From: Rhizobacter sp.
GTDB taxonomy: Bacteria; Pseudomonadota; Gammaproteobacteria; Burkholderiales; Burkholderiaceae_C
DNA: 34,516 nt
Assembly (NCBI RefSeq): GCF_018780185.1
Contig: NZ_JADMJX010000256.1
Span: 1 to 34,516 of the forward strand
Direction of reading: 5' to 3'
Shown: one piece after another, positions 26,048 through 34,516 of the stretch
How the letters are laid out: each line of letters begins with the position of its first letter
Numbering within the stretch: position 1 is the first letter of the stretch
Notes under the pieces: generated by a model
Told to the model about the DNA's origin: nothing
What the model saw: the letters and a program-made list of their open reading frames with translations, nothing else
Database searches by the model: none
Made by a program: the position numbers and the translations under genes

Positions 26048-27376
26048 CTAGCGCATCTCGAAGGTTTCCTGGTGAAAGCAGTCGGCGGGCAGGCCCAGCT
26101 GCCTGAGGCCTTGGCGCAGCGACTCGCCAAACTTGATCGGGCCACAGAACCACACTTCTGCGCTGGCATGGTCTGGAACCACCTGGGCCAGCCGCTCCAC
26201 CGTGAGCAGCGGGTCGCGCGGCGTGATGATGACGTGCAGCTTCACGCCGGCTTGCGCCGCCAGCTCGCGCAAGCGGCTCAGCAAGATCTCGTTCGATTCG
26301 TTGGCCGAATAGAAGAGATCGATGGCTTGATGCTGGGCCGCGTTGTGCGCAAGCCATTCCAGGCGTGAGATGAAGGGGGTGATGCCGATGCCGCCCGCCA
26401 CCCAGATCTGGCGTGCACGTTTGCCCGCAAAGTTGAAGCGGCCATACGGGCCTTCGACGGTGACTGCGGCGCCCAGCGCCAGGCGCGAGGGCAGGGCGCT
26501 TGTGTAGTCGCCCAGGCCCTTGATCGCCAGGACGAGGTGGCCATCGCCCCGCCAGGCCGACACCACCGTGAACGGGTGCGCACCCTCGCGTTCATCGAAG
26601 GTGACGAACACGAACTGCCCGCTCTGGTGGCCCGCCCAGGGCGTGTCGAGCTGGCAGTGCACTTCGAGCACGCGGTCCTCGTGCAACTTGAGCGAATCCA
26701 CATGGCCCAGCGCGCGCCTCGTGAAGCCGATGCGCCCGGTGAGTGACAGCGCCGCGGCGACAACGCCACCGGCGATCAGCAGTGCCGCCAGCGGCCCGGC
26801 CAGTGCCGTCCAGTAACCCACTGGCATGAACACAATCGAGTGAAACGCCAGCAACAGGTAGGCCGCCGGCAGCACGCGGTGCAGCTTGGCAAAGTAGCGA
26901 TAGGGGATGCGCTTCCACAGCGCCACCACCACGAGCGCCAGCACCAGGTAAAGGCCCCACTCGCCCAACTCCTTGGCCAGGCCTTCCCAGGCTTTGAAGG
27001 GTTCGGTGCTGGCGGCAGCCCCGCCCGCGCGGCGTGGTGGCCGCACCAGCCACCCTTGGGCCACCATCCACTTCGGAACGATCTCCAGCAACCAGTGCAC
27101 CAGGCCCAACAGGGCCCCGGTGATGCCCAGTCGCTTGTGCAAGCGGTAAAACTGGTCCAGGCCGCCGAGCAGGGTTTCAAGCCGGACCGGTCGGGCCGCC
27201 AGGATCATGGCGAGCGACATGGTCGTGATCGCGAGGTAGCCCGTGCCGAGAATGAGCGTTCCACGCAGCCGCCACAAACCGCCTGGCTCGCCGATCGCTG
27301 CCAGCGTTCCGGCAGGAAGGCTCACGAGCCACGCGGCCGTGAGCGCGGCGAGAACCAGGGCGAGATGGCGCTGCAT
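26048..27376 (-). CDS. Ferric reductase-like transmembrane protein / ferredoxin reductase family
   Basis: Multi-TM N-terminus with conserved His, FAD-binding HPFTVVSA, VEGPYGRFNF, NAD-binding WVAGGIGITPFISRLEWLA, C-terminal VWFCGP. Start set at MQRHLALVLA. Confidence 0.9.
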   Translation of the reverse strand: MQRHLALVLAALTAAWLVSLPAGTLAAIGEPGGLWRLRGTLILGTGYLAITTMSLAMILAARPVRLETLLGGLDQFYRLHKRLGITGALLGLVHWLLEIVPKWMVAQGWLVRPPRRAGGAAASTEPFKAWEGLAKELGEWGLYLVLALVVVALWKRIPYRYFAKLHRVLPAAYLLLAFHSIVFMPVGYWTALAGPLAALLIAGGVVAAALSLTGRIGFTRRALGHVDSLKLHEDRVLEVHCQLDTPWAGHQSGQFVFVTFDEREGAHPFTVVSAWRGDGHLVLAIKGLGDYTSALPSRLALGAAVTVEGPYGRFNFAGKRARQIWVAGGIGITPFISRLEWLAHNAAQHQAIDLFYSANESNEILLSRLRELAAQAGVKLHVIITPRDPLLTVERLAQVVPDHASAEVWFCGPIKFGESLRQGLRQLGLPADCFHQETFEMR

Positions 27377-27502
27377 GGAGGTGTCTGTGCGGGGGGCGAC
27401 GCAGGCAGGATAGCAGTGCAAGCTGGTGCTGCTTGGCACCGCGTGCACGATTAACATGCAGCTGGTCCAAGCCCACGAAAGGTCGTCTCGAGTGATTCGC
27501 GC

Positions 27503-28822
27503 ATGAGCAGGCTAAGCAGATGGCGCGGTGCGCTGCGCTCGCCTTGGGTGTGGCTGCTGGTGGCGGGCGCACTCGGCGGGGCGTTGTGGTTGTGGCGCTC
27601 GCAGGCGCCGCAGGTCGATGCGCTGCAACTGCAAGCGCAGCCGCTCAAGCGCAGCCTGCAGTTCAGCGCGCGGGTGCAGACGCCCGCGCGGGTCGACATC
27701 GGCAGCACGCTGACGGGCCGCGTCGAGCGGGTGCTCGTGCGCGAGGGCGATGTGGTCAAGGAGGGCGCCCCTCTGGTGCAGCTCGAATCCGCCGAGCTGC
27801 GTGCCACCTTGAGCCAGGCCGAGGCGGCGCTGCGCCAGGCGCAGGCGCGCTCGGTGAGCCAGCAGGCCGTTGCCAAGCCCAGCGCCGACGCGGCGCTGTT
27901 GCAGGCCGAAGCCTCCCTGCAAGTGGCCGAGCGCGAGCTGGTGCGCACGCGCGAGCTGCTGGCGGCCGGCTTCATCAGCCCGGCGCGGCTCGACGAAGCG
28001 CAGAACCATGTGGACACCGCCCGCGCCCAGCGCGACGCGGCGCGTGCCCAGTCACAGGCCAACCGGCGCGATGGCCCCGAGACCGCCAACGTCGAAGCGC
28101 AGCAGCAGGCCGCGCGGGCCGCGGCCGAGGCGGCGCGGGCTCGGCTGGCGCAGGCCACGCTGCGCGCACCGGCCGCGGGCCGGGTGATCGTGCGCGAGGT
28201 CGAGCCAGGGCAGATCGTGCAGGCCGGCAAGGCGCTGCTCACGCTGTCGATCGACGGGCCGACCGAGTTGCTGGCGCAGGTGGATGAGCGCTTTCTCGGC
28301 CAGCTCAAGGTCGACCAGCGCGCCCGTGTGCTGGCCGACGCCTACCCGCAGCAGCCCTTTGACGCACGCCTGGTGCGCCTAGCGCCTGCGATCGATGCGC
28401 AGCGCGGGGCGGTCGAAGTGCGCTTTGCCATCGACGGCGCGGCGCCGGGCTTTCTGCGTGAAGACATGACGCTGTCGATCGAAACCATCACCGGCGAGCG
28501 CAGTGCGGCACTGGTGCTGCCACTGCGCGCCGTGCGCAGCATGGCCACCGCCGGCGGCGAGGAGCGTGCCACGGTGCTGCTGCTGGCAGAAGGCCGCGCT
28601 GTCGAGCGCAGCGTCAAGCTCGGCCTGCGCACACTCGACCAGGTGGAAGTGACCAACGGCCTGGCCGCCGGCGACACGGTGTTGCTCGACGCCGACCTCG
28701 CGCCGGGCACGCGGGTGAAGCCCCGCTGGGTCGATGCGGCTCAGGCCTTGCGCGCCACCGCCACCGGCACCAGCCGCGAAGGCGGTGGCGCGATGGGCAG
28801 CGCCATGGGTGCGGGCCGCTGA
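27503..28822 (+). CDS. Periplasmic adaptor subunit (HlyD/MFP family) of an ABC exporter
   Basis: 439 aa; N-terminal TM, lipoyl/hairpin (RVDIGSTLTGRVERVLVREGDVVKEGAPLVQLES; RAPAAGRVIVREVEPGQIVQAG), long Ala/Gln-rich coiled coil. Confidence 0.92.
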   Translation: MSRLSRWRGALRSPWVWLLVAGALGGALWLWRSQAPQVDALQLQAQPLKRSLQFSARVQTPARVDIGSTLTGRVERVLVREGDVVKEGAPLVQLESAELRATLSQAEAALRQAQARSVSQQAVAKPSADAALLQAEASLQVAERELVRTRELLAAGFISPARLDEAQNHVDTARAQRDAARAQSQANRRDGPETANVEAQQQAARAAAEAARARLAQATLRAPAAGRVIVREVEPGQIVQAGKALLTLSIDGPTELLAQVDERFLGQLKVDQRARVLADAYPQQPFDARLVRLAPAIDAQRGAVEVRFAIDGAAPGFLREDMTLSIETITGERSAALVLPLRAVRSMATAGGEERATVLLLAEGRAVERSVKLGLRTLDQVEVTNGLAAGDTVLLDADLAPGTRVKPRWVDAAQALRATATGTSREGGGAMGSAMGAGR

Positions 28823-28828
28823 CCGACC

Positions 28829-30054
28829 ATGGCCATGCGTGGCTTCGGCTTCGAGCTCACCGTGGCCGTGCGCTTCTTGCGCGAAGGGCGCTTCCAGAGC
28901 CTGTTGATCATCGTCGGCGTGGCGGCGGGTGTGGCGGTGGTGGCCTACATCTCGGCGCTGGTCACCGGCCTGCAAAGCAACACCCTCAACAAGACCCTGG
29001 GCACACAAGCCCACGTGGTGCTGACGGCGCCCGACGAGCGGGTGACCCCGGTGCTTGCGCGCCGCAGCGGCGAGGCCGCATTCACCGACGTGCAGGCGCG
29101 CGCCCAGCGGCTGCAGACGGTGGCCAACTGGCCGGCGGTGATGGCCGCCATCGAACAACGCCCCGGCGTGGCAGCGGTGTCGCCGCTGGTGGCCGGCGCG
29201 GCGCTGGCCCGGCGCGGCGAGGCCACGCGCGCGGTGACGGTGTCGGGGGTCGAGCTCGATCGGTATGAGCGCATCGTCGGGCTGCGCGGCAAGCTGGCGG
29301 CCGGCAGCCTGAGCCTTGCGCCCGGCGAGGCCATCGTGGGCGTGGAGCTGGCCTTCGACCTGGGTGTGCGCGTGGGCGACCGCATCACCCTCGTCACCGG
29401 CGAGCGCAACGAGACCCTGCGCCTGAGCGCGCTGGTCGACCTGGGCGTGAAGGAGCTGAACCGCCGCACGGTCATCGTGCCGCTGCGCTCGGCGCAAAGC
29501 CTGCTCGACCTGGCGGGAGGCGCCACACAGATCGACGTGACCTTGCTCGACGTGTGGGCGGCCCAGGCGCTGGCTGAAGAGCTCTCGCGGCAGCTGCCCT
29601 ACAAGGTGGAGAGCTGGCAGGAGAGCAACGCGCAGCTGGTGTCGGCGCTCAACGCGCAAGGTGTGAGCACGCTGCTGATCCGGGTGGTGGTGATGATCGT
29701 GGTGGTGCTCGGCATCGCCAGCGTGCTGGTGGTGTCGGTGGTGCAGAAACAGCGCGAGATCGGCATCTTGCGTGCCATGGGTGCGACGCGGGCCCAGGTG
29801 ATGCGGGTCTTCTTGCTGCAGGGCGCGCTGGTCGGTGCCTTGGGCTCGGTGAGCGGCATTGCACTGGCGGTGTTGATGATCGACCTCTTCACCCGCTTCG
29901 TGCGCGGCTCCGATGGGCTGCCGCTGTTTGCCATCACGCTGCCACCGATGCTTGCGGTGCAGGTGGCGGCGCTGGCGCTGCTGTCGGGCGTGCTGGCTGC
30001 GGTGGCGCCGGCGCGCCGCGCGTCGCGCATGGACCCGGCGCAGGCGATCCGCTT

Positions 30055-30058
<4 letters not shown>
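28829..30058 (+). CDS. ABC transporter permease (FtsX/MacB/DevC-like)
   Basis: 409 aa; N-terminal TM, periplasmic domain, three C-terminal TMs, VQKQREIGILRAMGATRAQVMRVFLLQGALVGALGS. Confidence 0.92.
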
Positions 30059-30793
<735 letters not shown>

Positions 30794-30798
<5 letters not shown>

Positions 30799-30821
30799 CC
30801 TTCGCCTAACCGAGCCCTAAC
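30794..30821 (+). promoter_or_regulatory. Three direct repeats at 11-bp period (CTTAAC-N5-CCTAAC-N5-CCTAAC), candidate OmpR/PmrA-family binding site
   Basis: Hexamers at 30794-30799, 30805-30810 and 30816-30821; downstream TATCTT could act as a -10 before the htrA-like gene. Confidence 0.5.
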
Positions 30822-30899
30822 GCAGGGTTCACCTCGCCTCTCTATCTTCTGCGCCAAGCGGAATCTCCCGCGCAGAACATTTCACACGAGAGGCTCGCC

Positions 30900-32414
30900 A
30901 TGAAACTCAAATCCTTGAATGCCGGTCTGTTGGCCGCTGGCTTGCTGGTCGCGGGCACGGCCGGCGCCTTCAACCTGCCCGACTGGCTGAAGCCCGACTC
31001 TGCCAAGCCGTGCGCCCAGGTTGCCGCCGTGTCGGTGACGCCTGCGGCCGCCGCCATGGCGCCTGTCGCACCGATTGCGCCGCAGTCATCGGTGCCCAAC
31101 TACCGCGCCATCTTTGCGCAGGCCGGGCCCGCCGTGGTGGGTGTCACGGTGTCGGGCATGCACACCGCATCGAACGAGGGGCCACGCCCGGGCCTGCCGC
31201 CCGGCTTCGAGAACGACCCGTTCTTCCAGTTCTTCCGCGGCTTGCCCGGCATGCAGCCGCGCGGGCGCGGCGAGAACCCCTCGCAGCCGTTTCGCGGCCA
31301 GGGCTCGGGGTTCATCATCAGCGGCGATGGCTTGATCCTGACCAACGCCCACGTGGTGCGCGACGCCAAGGACGTGACCGTCAAGCTGAGCGACCGCCGC
31401 GAGTTCACGGCCAAGGTGCTCGGCTCCGACCCGGTGACCGACGTGGCTGTGCTGCGCATCAACGCGAAAGACCTGCCCACGGTGCGCCTGGGCAACCCGA
31501 AGCAGCTCGAGGTGGGCGACCCGGTGATGGCGATTGGCGCGCCCTTCGGCTTCGAGCAGACGGCCACGCAGGGCATCGTCAGCGCCAAGGGGCGCTCGTT
31601 GCCGGGCGACTCGGTGGTGCCCTTCATCCAGACCGACGCGGCAGTGAACCCCGGCAACTCAGGCGGCCCGCTGTTCGACGGCAGCGGCTCGGTGGTGGGC
31701 ATCAACGCGCAGATCTACTCGCAGTCGGGTGGCTACCAGGGCTTGTCGTTTGCGATCCCGATCGACGTGGCGCTCAAGGTCAAGGACCAGATCGTCGCGA
31801 CCGGCAAGGCGACCCACGGCCGCCTGGGCGTGACGGTGCAAGACGTGAACCAGTCGCTGGCCGAGTCGTTCGGCATGAAGAAGCCCGATGGTGCGCTGAT
31901 CGCCAGCGTGGCGCGCAACAGCGCAGCCGCCAAGGCGGGCCTGAAGCCGGGTGACGTGATCACCGAGGTGAACGGCGAGCCGATCGTGCGCTCGGGCTCG
32001 CTCAGCAGCGTGATTGGCATGGCCAGCCCCGGTGAGAAGGTGAAGCTCAAGGTGTGGCGCGACCGCTCGGCGATCGACATCGAGGCCAAGCTGGGTGGGG
32101 CTGAAGAAGCGGCCAAGCAGGCCGCGGCCGACGAGCCCACCGACCGCGCGGGCCAGCTCGGCCTGGCGCTGCGCCCGTTGACGCGCGAGGAGCGCCGCGA
32201 GGTGCAGAGCGAAGGTGGCTTGCTGGTTGAAAACGTCAGCGGGCCCGCGGCGCGTGCGGGCATCGAGCGGGGTGACGTGCTCATCGCGATCAACGGCCGG
32301 CCGGTCACGTCGGTCGAGCAGGTGAAGAGCGTGATGGGCAGCAAACCCAAGAGCGTGGCGCTTTTGGTCGAACGTGACGGAGAACGGATTTTCGTGCCGG
32401 TAAATCTCGGCTGA
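30900..32414 (+). CDS. DegQ/Do-like (HtrA) periplasmic serine endoprotease with two PDZ domains
   Basis: 504 aa; signal sequence, TNAHVV (His), TDVAVL (Asp), NPGNSGGPLF (Ser); PDZ-like AAKAGLKPGDVITEVNG and AARAGIERGDVLIAINGRPV. Confidence 0.95.
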   Translation: MKLKSLNAGLLAAGLLVAGTAGAFNLPDWLKPDSAKPCAQVAAVSVTPAAAAMAPVAPIAPQSSVPNYRAIFAQAGPAVVGVTVSGMHTASNEGPRPGLPPGFENDPFFQFFRGLPGMQPRGRGENPSQPFRGQGSGFIISGDGLILTNAHVVRDAKDVTVKLSDRREFTAKVLGSDPVTDVAVLRINAKDLPTVRLGNPKQLEVGDPVMAIGAPFGFEQTATQGIVSAKGRSLPGDSVVPFIQTDAAVNPGNSGGPLFDGSGSVVGINAQIYSQSGGYQGLSFAIPIDVALKVKDQIVATGKATHGRLGVTVQDVNQSLAESFGMKKPDGALIASVARNSAAAKAGLKPGDVITEVNGEPIVRSGSLSSVIGMASPGEKVKLKVWRDRSAIDIEAKLGGAEEAAKQAAADEPTDRAGQLGLALRPLTREERREVQSEGGLLVENVSGPAARAGIERGDVLIAINGRPVTSVEQVKSVMGSKPKSVALLVERDGERIFVPVNLG

Positions 32415-32513
32415 AGCCGCGTAGGACAAGGCCGCAAGCTGCGTCAGCACGGGAACACAGCCCACTTTTTGCGCGCCCAATGGGTTCCTTGAACTACCTG
32501 AAAGAGGAACACC

Positions 32514-33029
32514 ATGACGAACGCATTCAAGATGAAGCTGATTCCCGCGCTGGCCTGCGCCGCGCTGATGGCCGCCAACGTGGCCTGGGCTCAGACCGAT
32601 GCGACCTCACCGCCTCCGGGTGACGCGGCCAAGTCGGTGTCGGCCAGCGAGGCGGTGCCGCTGCCCGAGACGCGCATGTCGGGTGAGGTGGCCTACGTGA
32701 CCGGCGGCATCCCGTACGAGCAGATCCCGGCCTTCAAGCAGGCGCGGGGTCAATACTCGCTCAACATCGAGGTCTATGAAAAAGACGGCGCCAAGAACGG
32801 CTTCTCGGCCGACGCACAGGTGAAGCTGATCGACCGCAAGGGCGCCGTGGTGCTCGACGCGAAGACAGACGGCCCCTACCTGTGGGCCAAGGTCCCGGCG
32901 GGCCAGTACCGCTTGCAGACCACGCTGGCCGGCAAGATGAAGGAGCAGCGGGTGTCGGTGGGCAATGGCAAGTCGACCCGCGCGATCGTCGTCTTCCCGC
33001 AGGGCACGAGCGACAACGTCGGCGGCTGA
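32514..33029 (+). CDS. Small periplasmic protein, carboxypeptidase-regulatory-like fold (hypothetical)
   Basis: 171 aa with signal peptide; beta-rich pattern ending KTDGPYLWAKVPAGQYRLQTTLAGKMKEQRVSVGNGKSTRAIVVFP. Confidence 0.75.
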   Translation: MTNAFKMKLIPALACAALMAANVAWAQTDATSPPPGDAAKSVSASEAVPLPETRMSGEVAYVTGGIPYEQIPAFKQARGQYSLNIEVYEKDGAKNGFSADAQVKLIDRKGAVVLDAKTDGPYLWAKVPAGQYRLQTTLAGKMKEQRVSVGNGKSTRAIVVFPQGTSDNVGG

Positions 33030-33031
33030 TC

Positions 33032-33487
33032 TCAGCTGTTGTTCATCAGCTCGGTGTAGCGGCGCTGCATTTCTTCAGGGGCCACTTTCTCGATGGAGTG
33101 GCCCAGCAGCCAGGTGTGCCCGAAAGGGTCACGCACCTTGCAGCTGCGCTCGCCGTAGAACTGGTCGGCGGGCTCGCTGAGCATCGTGGCGCCAGAGGCC
33201 ACGGCCTGGCGGCCCATCGCGTCGCTGTCGTCCACGTGCAGGTGGATCACCATGCCCGACAAGCCCTCCGGCGGTGGGGCGGTGATGCCGTATTCGGGGA
33301 ACTGATCCGACAGCATCAGGACGGCGCTCGGCCCCATCTGCAGCTCGGCGTGGCCAATGCGGCCCGACGGCTCGGTGAGCCGGTACAGCTCTTGCGCGCC
33401 AAAGGCCTCGGTGTAGAAATCGATCGCTCGTTGCGTGTCGGGCACGCAGAGGTAGGCGTACAGCTCGTGGATGGCGTTCTGAGGCAT
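33032..33487 (-). CDS. VOC family (glyoxalase/bleomycin-resistance-like) protein
   Basis: MPQNAIHELYAYLCVPDTQRAIDFYTEAFGAQELYRL...GHAELQMG...KVRDPFGHTWLLGH. Upstream ORF extension (MSLPRHSREGGND) is REP-derived and was excluded. Confidence 0.9.
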   Translation of the reverse strand: MPQNAIHELYAYLCVPDTQRAIDFYTEAFGAQELYRLTEPSGRIGHAELQMGPSAVLMLSDQFPEYGITAPPPEGLSGMVIHLHVDDSDAMGRQAVASGATMLSEPADQFYGERSCKVRDPFGHTWLLGHSIEKVAPEEMQRRYTELMNNS

Positions 33488-33569
33488 GGCAACCGCTCCT
33501 GACGTGTGAACCAGGCCGAATCCTAGGCCCCGGGCTTCAGCGTGTATTGGAGATTTTTTCGGTGGTTCT

Positions 33570-33599
33570 CCGTCATTCCCGCCTTCGCGGGAATGACGG
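33570..33599. repeat. REP-like palindrome CCGTCATTCCCGC-CTTC-GCGGGAATGACGG
   Basis: Perfect 13-bp stem with 4-nt loop; related to 97-121. Confidence 0.88.
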
Positions 33600-34412
33600 G
33601 GCAGCGACATGCGTAGGGTGGTCCGGTGCCACCGCGCGGTAGGCGCTTGGAACCATGCCTGCCAATCGTTTGAACTCGTGGATCAGGTGCGACTGGTCGG
33701 CGTAGCCGGCCTCGGCGGCCGTCAGCGCCCAGTCTTGTGGTGTTTCCAGAGCCAGCGTCTGGATCAGCGCGTGAAAGCGCAACACCCGCGCATACCGTTT
33801 GGGCGTCAGGCCGACGCTGCGCTCGAAGCGGCTGATGAACTGGGTGGGGCCGCAGCCGCTGGCGCGTTGCACCGGCTCGATCACCGCGGAGCCTGGCTGC
33901 TGGGCCAGCGTGCGCAGCGCGGCCATCACCATCGCATCGGCGGGTGCCGCGTGCTGCAGCCTCGCCATCAGGTAGGCCTCCACGCGCAGCAGCCGGTCGT
34001 GTGGGCTGCGCGTCTCTTGCAACTCTTCGCGCAGCACGTGCACGCTCGGCCCCCACAGTTCGTCGAGCAACACCGTGCGGTTGTGCAGCTCGGGCAGAGC
34101 GCCGCCGAAGAAGGCAGCCGCACCACCCGGTTTGAAATGCACACCGACCACGGCGGAGGCCATGTGCGTGTCGCGCAGGTGCACGCGGTCTTGTGCGCCC
34201 TGGATCACCGCACCCTGAAAGCGCTCGCCCTGGGCATCGTCTGCACTGGTGAAGCGGGTGATGACCTGGTGCGCCAGCAGCGGGATCACGATGTCGACCC
34301 GGCCGGTGGGCAGGTTGGCCTCGCGTGCATGCGGCATGGCACCACGCTCGCTGGCCCACAGCGTGTCGACGAGGGCCGTCAACGGTGCGATGGGGCGGCG
34401 TGAGATCAACAT
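33573..34412 (-). CDS. AraC family transcriptional regulator (DUF6597-like N-terminus)
   Basis: 279 aa; AraC HTH (GCGPTQFISRFERSVGLTPKRYARVLRFHALIQTL...WALTAAEAGYADQSHLIHEFKRLAGMVPSAYR). Confidence 0.9.
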   Translation of the reverse strand: MLISRRPIAPLTALVDTLWASERGAMPHAREANLPTGRVDIVIPLLAHQVITRFTSADDAQGERFQGAVIQGAQDRVHLRDTHMASAVVGVHFKPGGAAAFFGGALPELHNRTVLLDELWGPSVHVLREELQETRSPHDRLLRVEAYLMARLQHAAPADAMVMAALRTLAQQPGSAVIEPVQRASGCGPTQFISRFERSVGLTPKRYARVLRFHALIQTLALETPQDWALTAAEAGYADQSHLIHEFKRLAGMVPSAYRAVAPDHPTHVAAPSFPRRRE

Positions 34413-34516
34413 CTACAAGTCCGTGCGCAGCGACCAGATCTCGGGGAACAGCACCACGTCGAGCATCTTGCGCAGGTAGCTCACGCCGCCGGTGCCGCCG
34501 GTGCCGCGCTTGAAGC
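34413..34516 (-). CDS. kynA: Tryptophan 2,3-dioxygenase, C-terminal fragment (gene continues beyond the window)
   Basis: Reverse-strand translation ...[33 protein letters not shown] matches the C-terminus of bacterial TDO as I know it. Truncated by the window edge. Confidence 0.75.
   Translation of the reverse strand, partial: FKRGTGGTGGVSYLRKMLDVVLFPEIWSLRTDL

Noticed and set aside
32440-32492. Imperfect inverted repeat GGAA...CCCA/TGGG-TTCC before the 32514 gene
   Set aside because: Bulged stem with the T-run in the loop and not after the stem; insufficient as terminator or regulatory element.
33488-33610. N-terminal extension of the VOC ORF (MSLPRHSREGGND...)
   Set aside because: Derived from reading through the REP-like palindrome; the conserved VOC start is at 33487.

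Overview
The window is about 34.5 kb of GC-rich, gene-dense chromosome. Protein families and codon style suggest a Burkholderiales-type betaproteobacterium, but this is an inference made without any database search. About 32 protein-coding genes can be supported. No rRNA, tRNA, CRISPR array, transposase or phage module was recognised, so it reads mostly as ordinary core/accessory chromosome. The parts most worth a second look are: (1) a secreted vanadium-haloperoxidase/PAP2-like protein with a C-terminal DUF3455-like domain, next to a SAM methyltransferase and divergent from a SARP(BTAD)-TolB-like-TPR hybrid regulator (19119-23823); (2) a membrane-anchored TAXI-type solute-binding protein with no TRAP permease nearby, divergent from an OmpR-type two-component system (6614-10004); (3) a near-consensus SoxR operator in a 19-bp-spacer promoter that points at an ABM-domain monooxygenase instead of a soxS-like regulator (15846-16738); (4) three direct repeats with an 11-bp period (CTTAAC/CCTAAC/CCTAAC) upstream of a DegQ/HtrA protease; (5) a REP-like palindrome that supplies the last codons and stop of an AraC regulator; (6) a 10-bp hairpin abutting the yebC start codon; (7) a split adaptor-permease-ATPase exporter in DevBCA order. 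Start codons were refined by hand where the longest ORF was clearly over-extended.
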